This document shows positions 24,523 to 36,534 of a stretch of 64,000 bases of DNA, piece by piece (within the stretch, counting starts at the first letter, position 1; each line of letters opens with the position of its first letter). A program made the translations under genes and the position numbers. The stretch lies in the NCBI RefSeq assembly GCF_963675165.1, contig NC_087390.1, forward strand, positions 1,011,501 to 1,075,500. Reading direction: 5' to 3'. The notes under the pieces are model-generated. The model saw only the letters and a list, made by a program, of their open reading frames with translations. It did no database searches and was not told where the DNA came from. Source of the stretch: Halichondria panicea. Taxonomy: Eukaryota; Porifera; Demospongiae; Suberitida; Halichondriidae.

Positions 24523-27500
24523 TCACTGCATGGTTGGTCCAGGAGACAATTTTTGCGTCTTAGATGGCCCAGGCAAAGTATCGTCATCTGCATGAAAGTA
24601 AATTATAGTTATTATAATTATATAGGACGGCAATTAGATGCTTCATAGAATATTATATCTATAGTTTTACGTTCCTGACTATAATAATAGGCTGTGGTCA
24701 ATCATCTATCTCTAAGCTGCTGATGTCTACTCATATAGAATATAATGTGGTCGAGGTTAGCCTCATAACTATATTCACACCTGTAAATTCCTCCTCTATA
24801 GCCTTAGCGATGGCATCTTGTCTAACTATTGGTTCTCTGAGACTCTGACATATGTCAGAATAGGTGATGAGAGGGTCAGTCTTGTTCAAGCGAGCAGCTA
24901 GCATTTCACATAGACAATCCTTGTTCTTGTGATAGTCATCTTCTATATCATTGAGGGTGCTATGATCTAATCCCAGAGCAATTCCCAGGGCCTTCCACTT
25001 TCCAGCGGCTTTTATCAGTTTATTATTAACAGACCGCAAATCATCGATAGTCAGAATGGAGCCTAAAAAATGGCATACACATGGCCTATAATTATGCATA
25101 CTATATGAAATAGCTGCATGATAAGCAACTTGTATGCATATCATAGGAGACATCCGCTTACCAAGCGTTAGTCCTCCTGACTCGTTTTTTTTATCCCTCT
25201 TAGCACCAATGATGGTTGATGGTTTAGACTCTTAAAAAATATTTGCATGTAAACGTTACGAGTATTATATATAGTCTAAATGCTAACTATAAGGTATATA
25301 GCAGGTAATTTTCGTTGGTGCAAATTTTCGTATGAACTGCCCAATTAATATTTCGTATTCTATATTCATACAGCTCAGGATAGTGATGTTGAACCTATTG
25401 TGGTAGAATAGTTCAGAAACACTCCTGCTTGAGCGCTTACAAGGACAGACCAACTCCCTTCTCACTTTCTTTGTGAAGGAGACAAAGATAATAACATTAT
25501 TTTGATGATGCTCTACAATACGAAAAAAATAAAAAGTTCCACCATTCGAAAATAACCCGCTATATACGATATCAAGAGTAATAAAACTCCACTTAAAACC
25601 GTACATATAGTAGGCGTTCTGTCCAATCAACGTCACAACCACATGCTATAGCTGTTATATAAACTGTAAGCTGTGAAATTAGTAAATTTTCAATGAAGAA
25701 CATTGTATATTGATGATCACTGATGATATTTATGGCCTTTCCTTAGGTGGTTTGAGATTTTATCATTTGTATTGCTAACACTTTGTATTTGAAGTGGTTA
25801 CAATAGTGAATATTTGTGACGCAGGTCTGGCAGAATGCTGTATATAGCCTATATTGGTACAAACCCGAGGGATGAGGGACACTATAACCATGAAACCAAG
25901 TGCACACGTTCTAACTGATATAGATCCCAAAACCAGAAATGCACTTAGCAACAGCCAACCTAGAAACTGAATAATTTTTTTTGAAATGTCTTCTGTGGCT
26001 CCACTAATTCTGTGTCTCTACTAAATTTGTGTGACTGTCTCTATTAAAGCTGTGTCTAACTAAATCTGTGGCTCCATCTATAAAAACCATTCAAGTCTGG
26101 CCCTGTTCCACCTCATTATAGTCCTAGCTCCACCCACAAAACGGTAACATCCAGCTCCTCCCCCAGCTTTGCAGCAAACAAGCCCACACTGCCCCAGAAA
26201 ACTAGCGGCTCGTATACTACTCTCGAACAAAGCGAAAGGAAATGGAAGAAACCTAAGCTAGAATTTGCAGCAAACAAGCCCAGCAAACGAGCGGCTCCTA
26301 CTCTCAAACAAAGTGAAAGGAAGAACCCAATCCCATGCAGCGCTACATCCAGTGTATCCTACAATGTTGATGTTGTACTTTGTAGCCCAGAGTAATCAAA
26401 GGTACCGGCTATATAGCTATAGTTCCCTGCACTAAAATAGGATCTAATTATTATGTGTATCCGACTAGAAAAACATTTGCAATGTGAAAAATTGCTAGGA
26501 TTGGCCAGGGGAACCACAAAAAAGCGTGGGAACAAGAAATCAGACGAGAGCATAACTCCAATCCGTTACAACGTCAATCACATGTATACTGGTAGTTTTC
26601 CCATGTTTTCCCAGCCAATATGCCACGCAATTTTTACTGGTGGAGTGATGACCAATCCCTATATATATTTATTATACATTAGAATGTGGGGCACATAATC
26701 ATGATGATTTGTGATGAATTGATGTTCCTAATACATGTAGTGTAGAGCAAAGGTACACACAGTCCATCCATGCGTAGTAACATGCACGGACCGTACTGGT
26801 GACTGCATGGAATGATGTGGTGGATGGAAGCTGATAGGTGGATCTGGAACACAGTCTATTATTTAATATACTATGTATTGTACACGTTCATGACGTTGTA
26901 ACGGATTGGAGTTATGCTCTCGTCTGATTTCTTGTTCCCACGCTTTTTTGTGGTTCCCCTGGCCAATCCTAGCAATTTTTCACATTGCAAATGTTTTTCT
27001 AGTCGGATTCCCTTTCTTTTTCAGTACAGTTTACGTATCATGACATACATAAGTGGAACGTCAAGAGGCAGTACAAGAAGAGAAGACAGGACTAATCAGA
27101 TATCTTCTCGAATATCTCTGGACTAATAATTATAGTATAAATTATAATGAGTAATAATTTATTGCTTGATAATTATTTTGAATTTGCGAATCAGTATTAA
27201 ATGACAGCCATTTTAAGAGCATGATATCTAGCCAGTGCATATAGCATGCCTGTCAGAGAAAGGGAGCTAGAGCTGAACAGTGTGAAGAAAAGGAACACCT
27301 CAGGCTCTGGAAAAGCACTGCTGCACTGATTTTAGGCGCACGGTTTATTAGCCACGCCTATCTATTATTATTGGCCACAACACAATTATTGCTGAGTCAT
27401 TAAAGATGGCGGAATTGTCTAGGTAAGAGAAATAGAGACTGAGAGGTCTTCTGCCTCGTGGAAGCAATCGCAAATCTGAAGAAGCGCTTTGTAATCCAGG

Positions 27501-30500
27501 TTGTAGTCGTTTGGAAACCCTGTGCAGAATGTCCTGGAGATGGCTGTACTTGGAGTAAATGCTGGGCAAGAAACTTACTTACTTACTCACTTACTTACTT
27601 ACTTACTTACTTAGTCAGTCAGACAAAGAGCGGTGAAACGTCGAAATAGTGCAATTTTTAAAATGAAAATATTCATTCATTAAAATGTTTATGGATTATG
27701 AAATGAGAGATACAAAGAGAGAAAAGGCTAAATAAACTATCTGTTCAGCCAGTTTCTTGATGTGGCCTTTCCCTGCAGAGATAGAACAGTTTGAACATGA
27801 GTCAAAATAATTGAAATATTGCTAAACACGGGCAAACCCACTGCCAATCCTATGTAAAACCTACTGGTTTTACTAATCTCCTTGTACGTAAATTACAATA
27901 CAATGTTAAGTAGTTTGTAGCCCAAAGCAATCGGTACTATAATAGCTCATAATATTATAGTTCCACATTCTAAAATCGGTAGTATTATACTAACCTTTTA
28001 CTATCTCTCTTGTTGTGTCGCCATCCTGAAATCTTCCGAACCAAATCAAATGTGTATTTTCTAACTTCCCATCGTATTCATCAGGCTTTTCGGAACAATT
28101 CCCGGTATAACAGTCAACATCAATCTCAGCATGATGACATTTTATGGCACCATATTTACAAGGACAGAAACAGCAGATTTCTGGGGCATCAATCGAATAA
28201 TGGAGGCCTTCTTGAGAAGCTCTAATTCCTTCCAAAATGTCTTCTTTGATTTTTGGACAGAGATTTTCACAAATTATTTTTCGAGCTTTCACATACACTT
28301 CTATGTGTGTGTTTGAATCGACAAGAGTAACGAAACAATGATTCTTTCGATATTTAAGCTTGATACAGTTTCTTGCTTGAGGCACTTTTTCTCCCAACTT
28401 ACTGTACCTTTCCCACCCACGTCTTTCCATTAAGAACACCACCAGACAGCAGAAGACCCCAGCTCGAATGCAGCCATTGGTGAAGCGAACAAGAAGTGGA
28501 TCGACCCAGGGCTCATTGATGCAACAGTTTTTCAGCTCAGCTCGTGGTATAGATTTAAGGAGGGTAGGCATAAAGAATTGAGACGTGTTAGCAGATTCGC
28601 CTAACAGAGGATTTGTGAGAGGAGTTATCACCAAAAGTTCTTTCATGAGTTCTATCATATCCTTGGGAACAAAGATGCCAACAAGGAAGTGCTTCTTAAA
28701 ATCTTCAGACTCCAGCATATCAAGTGTTAGGATGCCACCATCTCTGAACAACTTCCACTTAGGATCCATTAGAGTTGCAGTTGCTAAAGTACATTCACCA
28801 CCTCCTCTCAAAGACATCGCATATCGAACAAGGTCATTGATTATCTCTAGGGGTACCTGAGGATCAACAAAGACAACTCCAGGCAGTTTCTGCGGATAGT
28901 AATGGATGATGCAGATTTTGTCGAAATATTCAAGAGCAGATTCTATGTCATCTGTATCTGACTGTAGTTCTTTAGCCACAGATATACACTCGCTTTTAGT
29001 GAGAATATGTCTCCCAACTTTAGTGCAGAACTCTTGCAAGGAAAGCTCCAGAGCAAACCACCGGAGTGGAACTTCATCTTCAAAAAACGGAGACTCTTCT
29101 ACGGCATTTCGAATAGCATGTGCAATAGTTTGCGTGTCTTCATCTCGAGATATTGCATTCAAAGCAAGTATTTGTTGGGTCATTTGTGTGTCGCTGTATA
29201 GTCGAAAGCGTTCAGGAATCAAGGCACTGAGTTCTTCATTTTTTTTCTCAAGGGTTGCTGACAGAACTGAAGGAGGATCATTCTTGAATGCGTCTTTGAA
29301 TGTGCCCACAAAGATACATCGTGGCTTCTTTTCATGTGTGTTCACCGAAATTAGAGATTGAATGAGACTTAGAATAGTTTCCTTGTGTGACAAGTGTGAG
29401 AGGGAAGGAGTGCCGACTTGTTGTCCTCCTATATAGCACTCATCAGAGGGATAATCGTTAAACTTGTCTGTGAGCTTCATTACGTATACACCAGCTGAAG
29501 TTCCTCGTGTGAAAAGAGGTGCAATATCGTGAAACTGTGGTTGGCCTCCACTATCAGTAACACGTATCGTCATGGTACCAAATAATTCTTTGCCGCTTTT
29601 ATGTCGTACGCTTGTTGAGACTGCTATTGAACTTATTTCCTCAAGATCATCAACTACAGCCTTTACCGCTGCTTGTGAGTGATCATGAATATTCTCAGCA
29701 GCGCTTGTACTACTCTTTTTATTAACACCCTTTACCGCTGCTTTTGAGTGATCATGAATATTTTCAGCAGCACTTGTACTGCTCTTTTTATCAACACCCT
29801 TTAAACTATACTGAGAAATAGCTCGAGAAAGTAAACTCTTCAGATCTTGGGTTGTCATTTCGTTCCATTCTTTGCCTTTGCACATAAAATGATGACTTGC
29901 TACTGATCGGACCTGGATGGTTCTATCTAAAGGACCTGTGCTATTTTGTTTTTCCTTTACTTCGTTATTCAATACAAGATCTTTAACACTCGTCTTTCCA
30001 CTACCAGCAGGTCCCATTAGAATAACATTAACAGTTTTCAAAGTGACAAATCCATCCTTCATTGCCTCTTCAAAATGCTGTTTAAATCCTGGAAACAGAA
30101 CATTTTAGACATCAAAGATTGAGTGACATATACAGGGTGTCATACAGGATTTTGAAGTAGAGGGGGAAATGAGAAAAGTAACCATAAAATGTTGCTAAAA
30201 AAAGGTCAACTGTTATTTCAATATCCATGCAGCTATGGACACTCAGTCATAATTGAAAGGGGGGGGGAATTGGAGCTAGGGGGGATATCCCCCCTTTCCC
30301 CCTGTATGACACCCTAGCTGATATATTATGATATTATCCATGGGATAATGCATTTATTGCTTGGCAACCAAAATGCAGGTTGAATCTGCGCATGCGCAAC
30401 ATGCGGTTGCTTTATCAACCAGAAGAATGCGTAGCAACAAAATTGAGTTATCCCAGTTGAAGACGAGTTTAAGAGAAAGAAAACAGCTAGAAAGACAAAG

Positions 30501-33500
30501 AAATAAGACTCTAGAACACCAAGAGAGCTTGCAGAAGGCTACTTAAAGATTTTGTAGAGAACAGACAAGAAAAAAAGACAAGAAAAACGTTGACAACCAG
30601 CAACCCGTTTTGAAAATGGATAGTTCTGAAGGATAAACAGCATGTGCTTGCTTTCTATCATGCTCCAGTGTATCAGAAGAGGAAACATGCACTGCTATAA
30701 CTGAAGAAAAGTGTGACAACCGTTTTTGAAGCCAAAACGACTTTATACAAGCCTGAACAGGCTTATATGGTGGTGCAGTACACTTCTACATGTGCAATAC
30801 TCCGCTCAAAGCACCCACTCCCAACACTGATGCCTATTTGATGCATTAAATATGAACACTGACAACCTCCTGACCCTCAGCTTCACTGCAAAAAGAGCAC
30901 AGAAGTGATACAGAGCATCAGAAAACAAGAAAAGAGACTGATAAACATTGCAATGCATGATTATAAGTGTGTAAACTATGTTTTCTCACTGCTGAAAACG
31001 TTTTATTCCAAATAATAATCACTTCCTAGTGTGCAATAACAAGTGTGCAATAATACTTTCAGGTGTGCGATATGGAAAAATATCTGCACACTTGGTGATG
31101 AGTCGCTTCCTGTGCAATTTGAATGTAAAACGCTGATGTCAGCACTTATTAAAAAGCAATAAAGGTAAATATGCAATGACTTTAATAAAAGACAGACACA
31201 CCTTACACTTATACTTTGTCAGTATAATTATAGATTTGAGAATGAGCCATTAATAATAGATGTGTACAAACTGGATGTCCATGTACATGTATGTGTTTCA
31301 GCATAAGCAATTAATGCTGTATAAAGCTTTTAAAATGAATGTAGGTGCTATATTACCTTTGTATTTCAGCTCAATTGCATCAGCTATATTGTCTTGTTGG
31401 ACAATGTTACTTCTGAGGCACTTGCAAATGTCACTCCATGTACGAGAAGGTGAAGATTGCAACCAGTGGGTCAGCACTTCACGCAAGCGAGCTTTATCAC
31501 TATCTTCATTAGACTCGATACCCTCAAGGATGGCAACTTTAATCCCCAAAGCGAGGCCTATGTTAAACCAATTTCTAGCGGCCTTGATTAATAGAGAAAA
31601 AACTTCTTGCAAATCTTCAATGAATAATTGGTTGTCATATCTTTCATCATCCTCACCTATACATGGCGATGCATTCAAATAAAAGGCAGACTGTAGTTTT
31701 GAATGAGTCATCGATACGAACTGTTTTTCCATGACATGGATAGCGTACGTAGTTCAGAATCGAATAGAATCAGTAACTATATGAACACACACGCACTTGT
31801 AAACAGGAATCTGTTTCACATTGCACGCATAAATTAAAGTTGAAAGGCAGTTCTTTCAATAGCACCAAATTTTAGCCTCTTAATTAAGAATCTGAGATGC
31901 GTGCATTTTATATGCTTTAATTGATCAGAAGTACATTATTGTTTTGCTATTAGTTACTATAATAATCATTATGTGCATATAATTATATGTACGTTATAGT
32001 TATAACACGGGCACAAGGGATGTATGGAATATATTGCACTGAAGCACGAGGGCGTAAGCCCCGAGGGCTGAGTGCAATATATTCCATGCATCCCGAGTGC
32101 ACGTGTAATAACTAGTTTATATCCCGAGGGCATAGCAACATAACACTGTTTTAGTAACACAATATAATTATATAAACTGTACAAAAAGATGACAAAGACA
32201 ACTCTAGACACAGCTCCATCTCTTCTCTCTCCTAGACGCCAGTATACAGCGTATAAGATTGGCATGACCGACGAATGGCTTGACACAAAATTGTTGGAGC
32301 TGAAACCACTGCAAAACAGCCCCACCCCACTTCTGGTGCTGCAAAACAGCCCCACCCCGCTACTGCTGCAAAGAAACAGCCCCACCCCATTTACTGCTGC
32401 GAAGAAACAGCCCCACCCCACTATACTACTCAGTGTAACTGCTGCTCGAACAGCCCCCTCCACTATCCTCGGCATCACAACCAAGCCAAAGAAGCTCACC
32501 TCTAAACTGCTGCAAAACAGCTCAAGCCCCCTGCAAAAAGAGCCGCTTCTAGTGCTATGGTGAAGCCAGAATTTACCGTGCATCAAGAAGTGGAGGACTA
32601 AGTCTAGGAACACAGAATCTTCATAAAATGAGCCTGGGACGATTTTAAAACCTGCATGCATGGTTGCAAAGAAGAAACTCCAGTAGTGCTGAACATTCCT
32701 GCATGGCTGGACTTACTTTGATACCTGTTATTTTTCATGATACATATTTAATTTAATTATGCCAGAGGGGCATTTTGTGGTTAGTGCATTATGACTTTGC
32801 GGTTAGTGCAATATGACTTTCAGCAGTGCGTTATGCTGCATATTGCACTTGGCAACAACGTAGCAACGGGATATAAATTACTTTATATATCACCATCTAA
32901 ACTGATTAGCTAAGCCGATTCACTCACTGGTTGGTCCAGGATTCATTGTGGATAATTTTTGTCTCTTAGATGGCCCAGACAAAATGTTGTCAACTGAAAA
33001 CAAACAGGAAATTTTACACATCACATGCATGATCAAGTGACTGCATAGAGGTATGCAATGACTGTAAAAGACAGACACACTTAAGCTTGCACTTTGTCTG
33101 CATGTATAATTATATATCTAATTATAATTATAATATATATATAAGTCATTAATAATAGATGTGTATAAACTGGATGTTCATGTATGTGTTTCAGCATGCA
33201 TAAACAATTAATGCTGTATTAAAGCTTATAATTACCTTTGTATTTCTCCTTAATTATATCCGCTAGAATGTCTTGTTGGACAGTGTCACTTCTGAGGCAC
33301 TTGCAAATGTCACTCCATGTACAAGAAGGTAAATATCGCAACCAGTGGGTCAGCATTTCACGCAAGTGAGCTTTATCACTATTTTCATTATACTTGATAC
33401 CCTTAAGGATGTCAACTCTAATCCCCAAAGCGAGGCCCATGTCAAACCAATCTTTAGCGGCCTTGATTAATAGAGAATAAACTTCTTGCAAATCTTCAAT

Positions 33501-36167
33501 GCATAATTGGTTGTCATATCTTTCATCATCCTCACCTATATATGGCGATGCATTCAAATAAAAGGCAGACTGTAGTTTTGAATGAGTCATCAATAATATA
33601 GTTACTGATTCTATTCGATTCTGAACTACATACGCTGAAACACATACATGTCATGGAAAAGCAGTTTCTATCTCTATTATCAAGAGTATAATTATAATAG
33701 TATCGAACGTATATAGGTATACTGTGTACCAGATGTATGCGGAGAGTAACGTGACTTCCTGTATCTGTCACAAGCTTGGAATTTGCACACTGACCAATCC
33801 AAGTTGTGGGTGATGTAATCTATCAAGAAAGTAGATTACATCACCCACACTTGGATGGGTTGTCACCCACGCTTGGATTGGTCAGTGTGCAAATTCCAAG
33901 CTTGTGACAGATACAGGAAGTCACGTTACTCTCCGCATACATCTGATACACAGTATGCCTACGTTCGATACTCTCTCTCTATCATATACTCTTGCTATAT
34001 GTACACACACGCACTTGTAAACAGGAATCTGTTTCACATTGCACGCATAAATTATTTAAAGGGCAGTTCTTTCAATAGCACCAAATTTTAGCCTCTTAAT
34101 TAAGAATCTGAGATGCGTGCATTTATGTTTCGATCAGTGCATATAACTTTGTTTTGCTATGTATAGTTACTATAATTATGTACTCTATCACTACTCACAC
34201 AAACTACCAATTAGCTAACTCACTGGTTGGTCCAGGAGTCGTTGTGGACAATATTTGCCTCTTAGATGGCCCAGGTGAAGTATCGTCAACTGAAAGTAAA
34301 AATTGGTTGCTGTACTGAGACTATATAGGCTGTATATCCATTCACAATTATTAGTACTACATAGAAATGTTAATAAGTGTGGGTGAGGTTAGCCCCATCA
34401 CTATTCATACCTGTACATGCCTCCTCTATAGCCTCAGCAACTTCATTCCGTTCAACTATAGGTGCTCTGAGACTCTGACATATTTCAGAATAGGTGAGAG
34501 GGCCAGTCTTCAAGCGAGCAGCTAGTATTTCACGTAGACAGGTTTGATCGTCTCGATGTTTATCACCGATATTATTGAGGGTGTCATAGCTCACTCCCAG
34601 CGTAAGTCCCAGGTTGAACCAGTTTTTGGTAGCTGGTATCAATTTCCCGTAAACAGACGACAAATCATCGATAGTCAGAGTTGAGCCTACACAAATTACC
34701 AGTCAATGGTAAGTATACATGGTTTATGCTTGTAATACTCTATAAAATGAAAGCACTGTGGATGCTGATGCCTCGGTGGAGGTTCCAAAGCTGCGTTCAA
34801 TTGAAGAAAAATCGGCCTGGGGTCGAGGCTAGCAGGCAGATTGAATCCAGGATCACAGGGAAACTCGAAGAGTGAGTAATGATCGACCACGATTTTTATT
34901 AAAAACGATCGATGCCAAAGTTCAAGTCTGGCTGCATCAGCAGAGCCTTGTAGCTTTCTTCTCACTCTTGCAGCTACCAATAGCTAGCGTTCTAATGCAG
35001 AGCTAACTACTAAGTAGAGTAGCAACACTCGTTAAACAAGTTTTGCTACGGACTCTTCTGAAAAGGCTGCAATGGCATTCCAAGTAAGCAAAACTAAGCA
35101 TAACTCGAGAACAAAGCGCAAATCCACAAATTATAATCCGAGAAAACATGACTAGAAGCCTATAGAAACTCTTACTTGCACTTCATTAGCAGTCTACACA
35201 GACACACAGACACACAAACATACTACCGTATACCTCGCTTGCGCATGTGCACCGAGGCATAATAACTGACAGCTGTTTACATAATAATTATGTATACATA
35301 AGGAGACACTGCTTACTAAGCGTTGGTCCAGGGTTTGCTTCAACATCTCCTGACTGTAACAGTAAGCGGAATATCAGTAACAGTATATACAGACTGAGAG
35401 TGGGGGGCCGATTAGTGCTCTGAACTCTCACTTGGAACTGGGTCGGCTTTTCTTGAGTATCAAAAACTAGAAAGTAAGAGTGACGTTTATAATTATTGTG
35501 GCAGGAATTACCTGATGTGGTACAATACTGAATGTTCCATTGTTTCCGAGGGTTCCATCTCACCAAGCAGGCAGTGATGAGTGAGTAGCAGGTGATAAGC
35601 ACAGCTGACAGAATGAAAACGGCCAGTGCACTCCCCCTCCATCCCAGCTCACAAGGAAACACTCCAGTCCAACTCAAGTCAACTACAGGGCAAGCAGGAC
35701 GCGGGGGAGCTGTGTAGAGTTGCATAAATATATTTATGTGCGGTGACATCACAATTGAGCATGGTCATGATTCCGTGAACTAAGCGATGTACTAATAGCT
35801 GTTAAAAACTGCCCTTAAGTATGTGGCCTATGCCCCGTAAAATGCTCAGTGTAAATTATATATATCTACTAAAAGTGTATGATAAGAAATGTCTATGCAA
35901 TTATTGGCGAGCATGCTTCACTGACTCACAGGAAAAAGTTTGTAAGAAGAGTATGTATCTGATGGTGACCATAATGAGGTAGAGTTGGTAGAGGACAGGG
36001 GTGATCAACACAGAGGCAAGGCTGGCTCTGAGCTGCCAACTAGGCTTATGGAAAACCAGGGGAATATCATCTTCCAGATCTTCCGGGTCATCGTAGGGTA
36101 GTCTGATTTTTGGAGACCACTTTCCTTCGAAGGATCTTGCTGTTAATGACCTCAAAATCCACTGCAT
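24523..36167 (-). CDS. Gene C: membrane-2A-Death(x3)-Roc/COR-like GTPase-Death protein
   Basis: Twelve exons, all phase-1 introns: 35930-36167, 35512-35709, 35317-35466, 34411-34686, 34224-34289, 33236-33535, 32928-32993, 31357-31656, 27995-30088, 25162-25230, 24781-25062 and 24523-24587 (TGA 24523-24525). The join is open for about 1367 residues. Order: three hydrophobic segments; DVEANPGP with the skip point after residue 192; Death 196-287; linker with PSKRQILS; Death 310-409; linker with PSKRQKLS; Death 432-531; GTPase/COR-like exon 532-1229 with P-loop GPAGSGKTS (557-565), G3-like DSGGQPQF (from 710) and a G4-like GTFKD; a short basic exon; Death 1253-1346; and a short tail with PSKTQKLS. 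ROCO GTPases act in signalling and Death domains recruit partners. The exon chain relies on phase matching, so it could be two transcripts. Confidence 0.72.
26459..27008. repeat. Perfect 118-bp inverted repeat with 314-bp spacer in a gene C intron
   Basis: Bases 26459-26576 recur inverted at 26891-27008 with no mismatch that I can see. It lies in the intron between the GTPase exon and the short basic exon, so a transcript would fold into a long hairpin. It may be a foldback element or a recent inverted duplication. Confidence 0.85.
27572..27612. repeat. (ACTT)n microsatellite
   Basis: About ten tandem ACTT/ACTC units within a gene C intron. Confidence 0.9.
29664..29801 (-). repeat. 69-bp coding tandem repeat in the GTPase exon of gene C
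   Basis: Two adjacent 23-residue units (KGVDKKSSTSAAENIHDHSK and KGVNKKSSTSAAENIHDHSQ, each plus AAV) lie between the P-loop and the DSGGQ motif. The frame is kept. Probably a recent slippage or unequal-exchange event in a loop. Confidence 0.85.
30134..30315. mobile_element. ~180-bp MITE-like inverted-repeat element
   Basis: Ends AGGGTGTCATACAGG and its inverse, with internal G- and C-runs that also pair. It lies just upstream of the GTPase exon of gene C, within the intron. No certain target-site duplication. Confidence 0.65.
30316..31250. other. Intron sequence of gene C with a small plus-strand frame
   Basis: Holds a 61-codon plus-strand frame at 30361-30546 that is strongly basic and coiled-coil-like (RERKQLERQRNKTLEHQESL). 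No family is recognised. Repeated phrases such as GTGTGCAATAA occur toward the right, so it may be part of an old element. Otherwise nothing supportable. Confidence 0.3.
31985..32890. repeat. Repeat-derived block with a proline-rich minisatellite in a gene C intron
   Basis: Between two Death exons. The left side has a palindrome around TGCAATATATTCCATGCATC (about 32020-32095); the right side has repeated GGTTAGTGCA phrases and ends near ACGGGATATAAATTA, resembling the inverse of TTTATATCCCGAGGG at about 32117. At about 32310-32416 the unit ACAGCCCCACCCCAC repeats four times. The long frames on both strands here follow from this repetition and are not called as genes. Confidence 0.5.
33702..33975. 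repeat. Large palindrome (~120-bp arms) in a gene C intron
   Basis: The arms around TATGCGGAGAGTAACGTGAC and its inverse meet at about 33825-33840 (GATTACATCACCC on both sides). The right arm has a short extra duplicated segment. Nearly perfect, so young. Possibly a MITE or a hairpin insertion. Confidence 0.8.
34741..35267. repeat. Dispersed ~0.5 kb repeat, copy 3, in a gene C intron
   Basis: Same family as 5947-6458, more diverged. Lies between the first Death exon and the 2A exon. Confidence 0.55.
35324..35347 (-). other. 2A-type ribosome-skipping motif of gene C (DVEANPGP)
   Basis: Intact D-V-E-A-N-P-G-P after LLLIFRLLLQSG. Predicted skip after residue 192, releasing about 1175 residues with Death and GTPase modules. 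Confidence 0.8.
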
Positions 36168-36534
36168 ATCTTCTTCAGACTATTTATAACAGTTTCCAGA
36201 TAGATATTGTATTAAAGAGCATGTAAGAGTACAAGCTAACTTGTAAAGCTTACAAGTAAAATACAGTAGTCTAGATCGAGTAAACAAACCCTCCCACTCT
36301 CCACCTTGTCCTCCACCCTCCAGTGAACTGAGAGAGCAGAAAGATAATCTTTACAGCTAGCTCTGCTGATCCTAGGAGAGTGTTTGACTGAGGTCTCAAG
36401 TTGTTGATCTGAGCAATGCTGAGGGGCAGCAAATATCTAAGGTGATCCAGGTTTGATCAGTTGATGGATTGCCCTAGTGTACACTAAACCATACTGTTAA
36501 AGAGTATTCGATATGTATCTGTGTATGTACTCCA
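36168..36534. promoter_or_regulatory. Spacer between gene C start and MMUT copy 3
   Basis: About 370 bp, collinear with 3057-3429. Candidate bidirectional promoter by layout and conservation. Confidence 0.33.

Noticed and set aside
28585-29361. Plus-strand frames of 91 and 151 codons within the GTPase exon
   Set aside because: They are antisense to the GTPase/COR-like frame, which has clear motifs.
31969-32661. Long overlapping frames on both strands (230 and 124 codons)
   Set aside because: They sit on a proline-rich minisatellite and repeat-derived DNA in an intron; no homology or codon signal supports them.
34224-34289. PGP-containing linker exons (TPGPTS, PGPSKR) as further 2A sites
   Set aside because: They lack the D-x-E-x-N residues before PGP, so they do not match the 2A signature.
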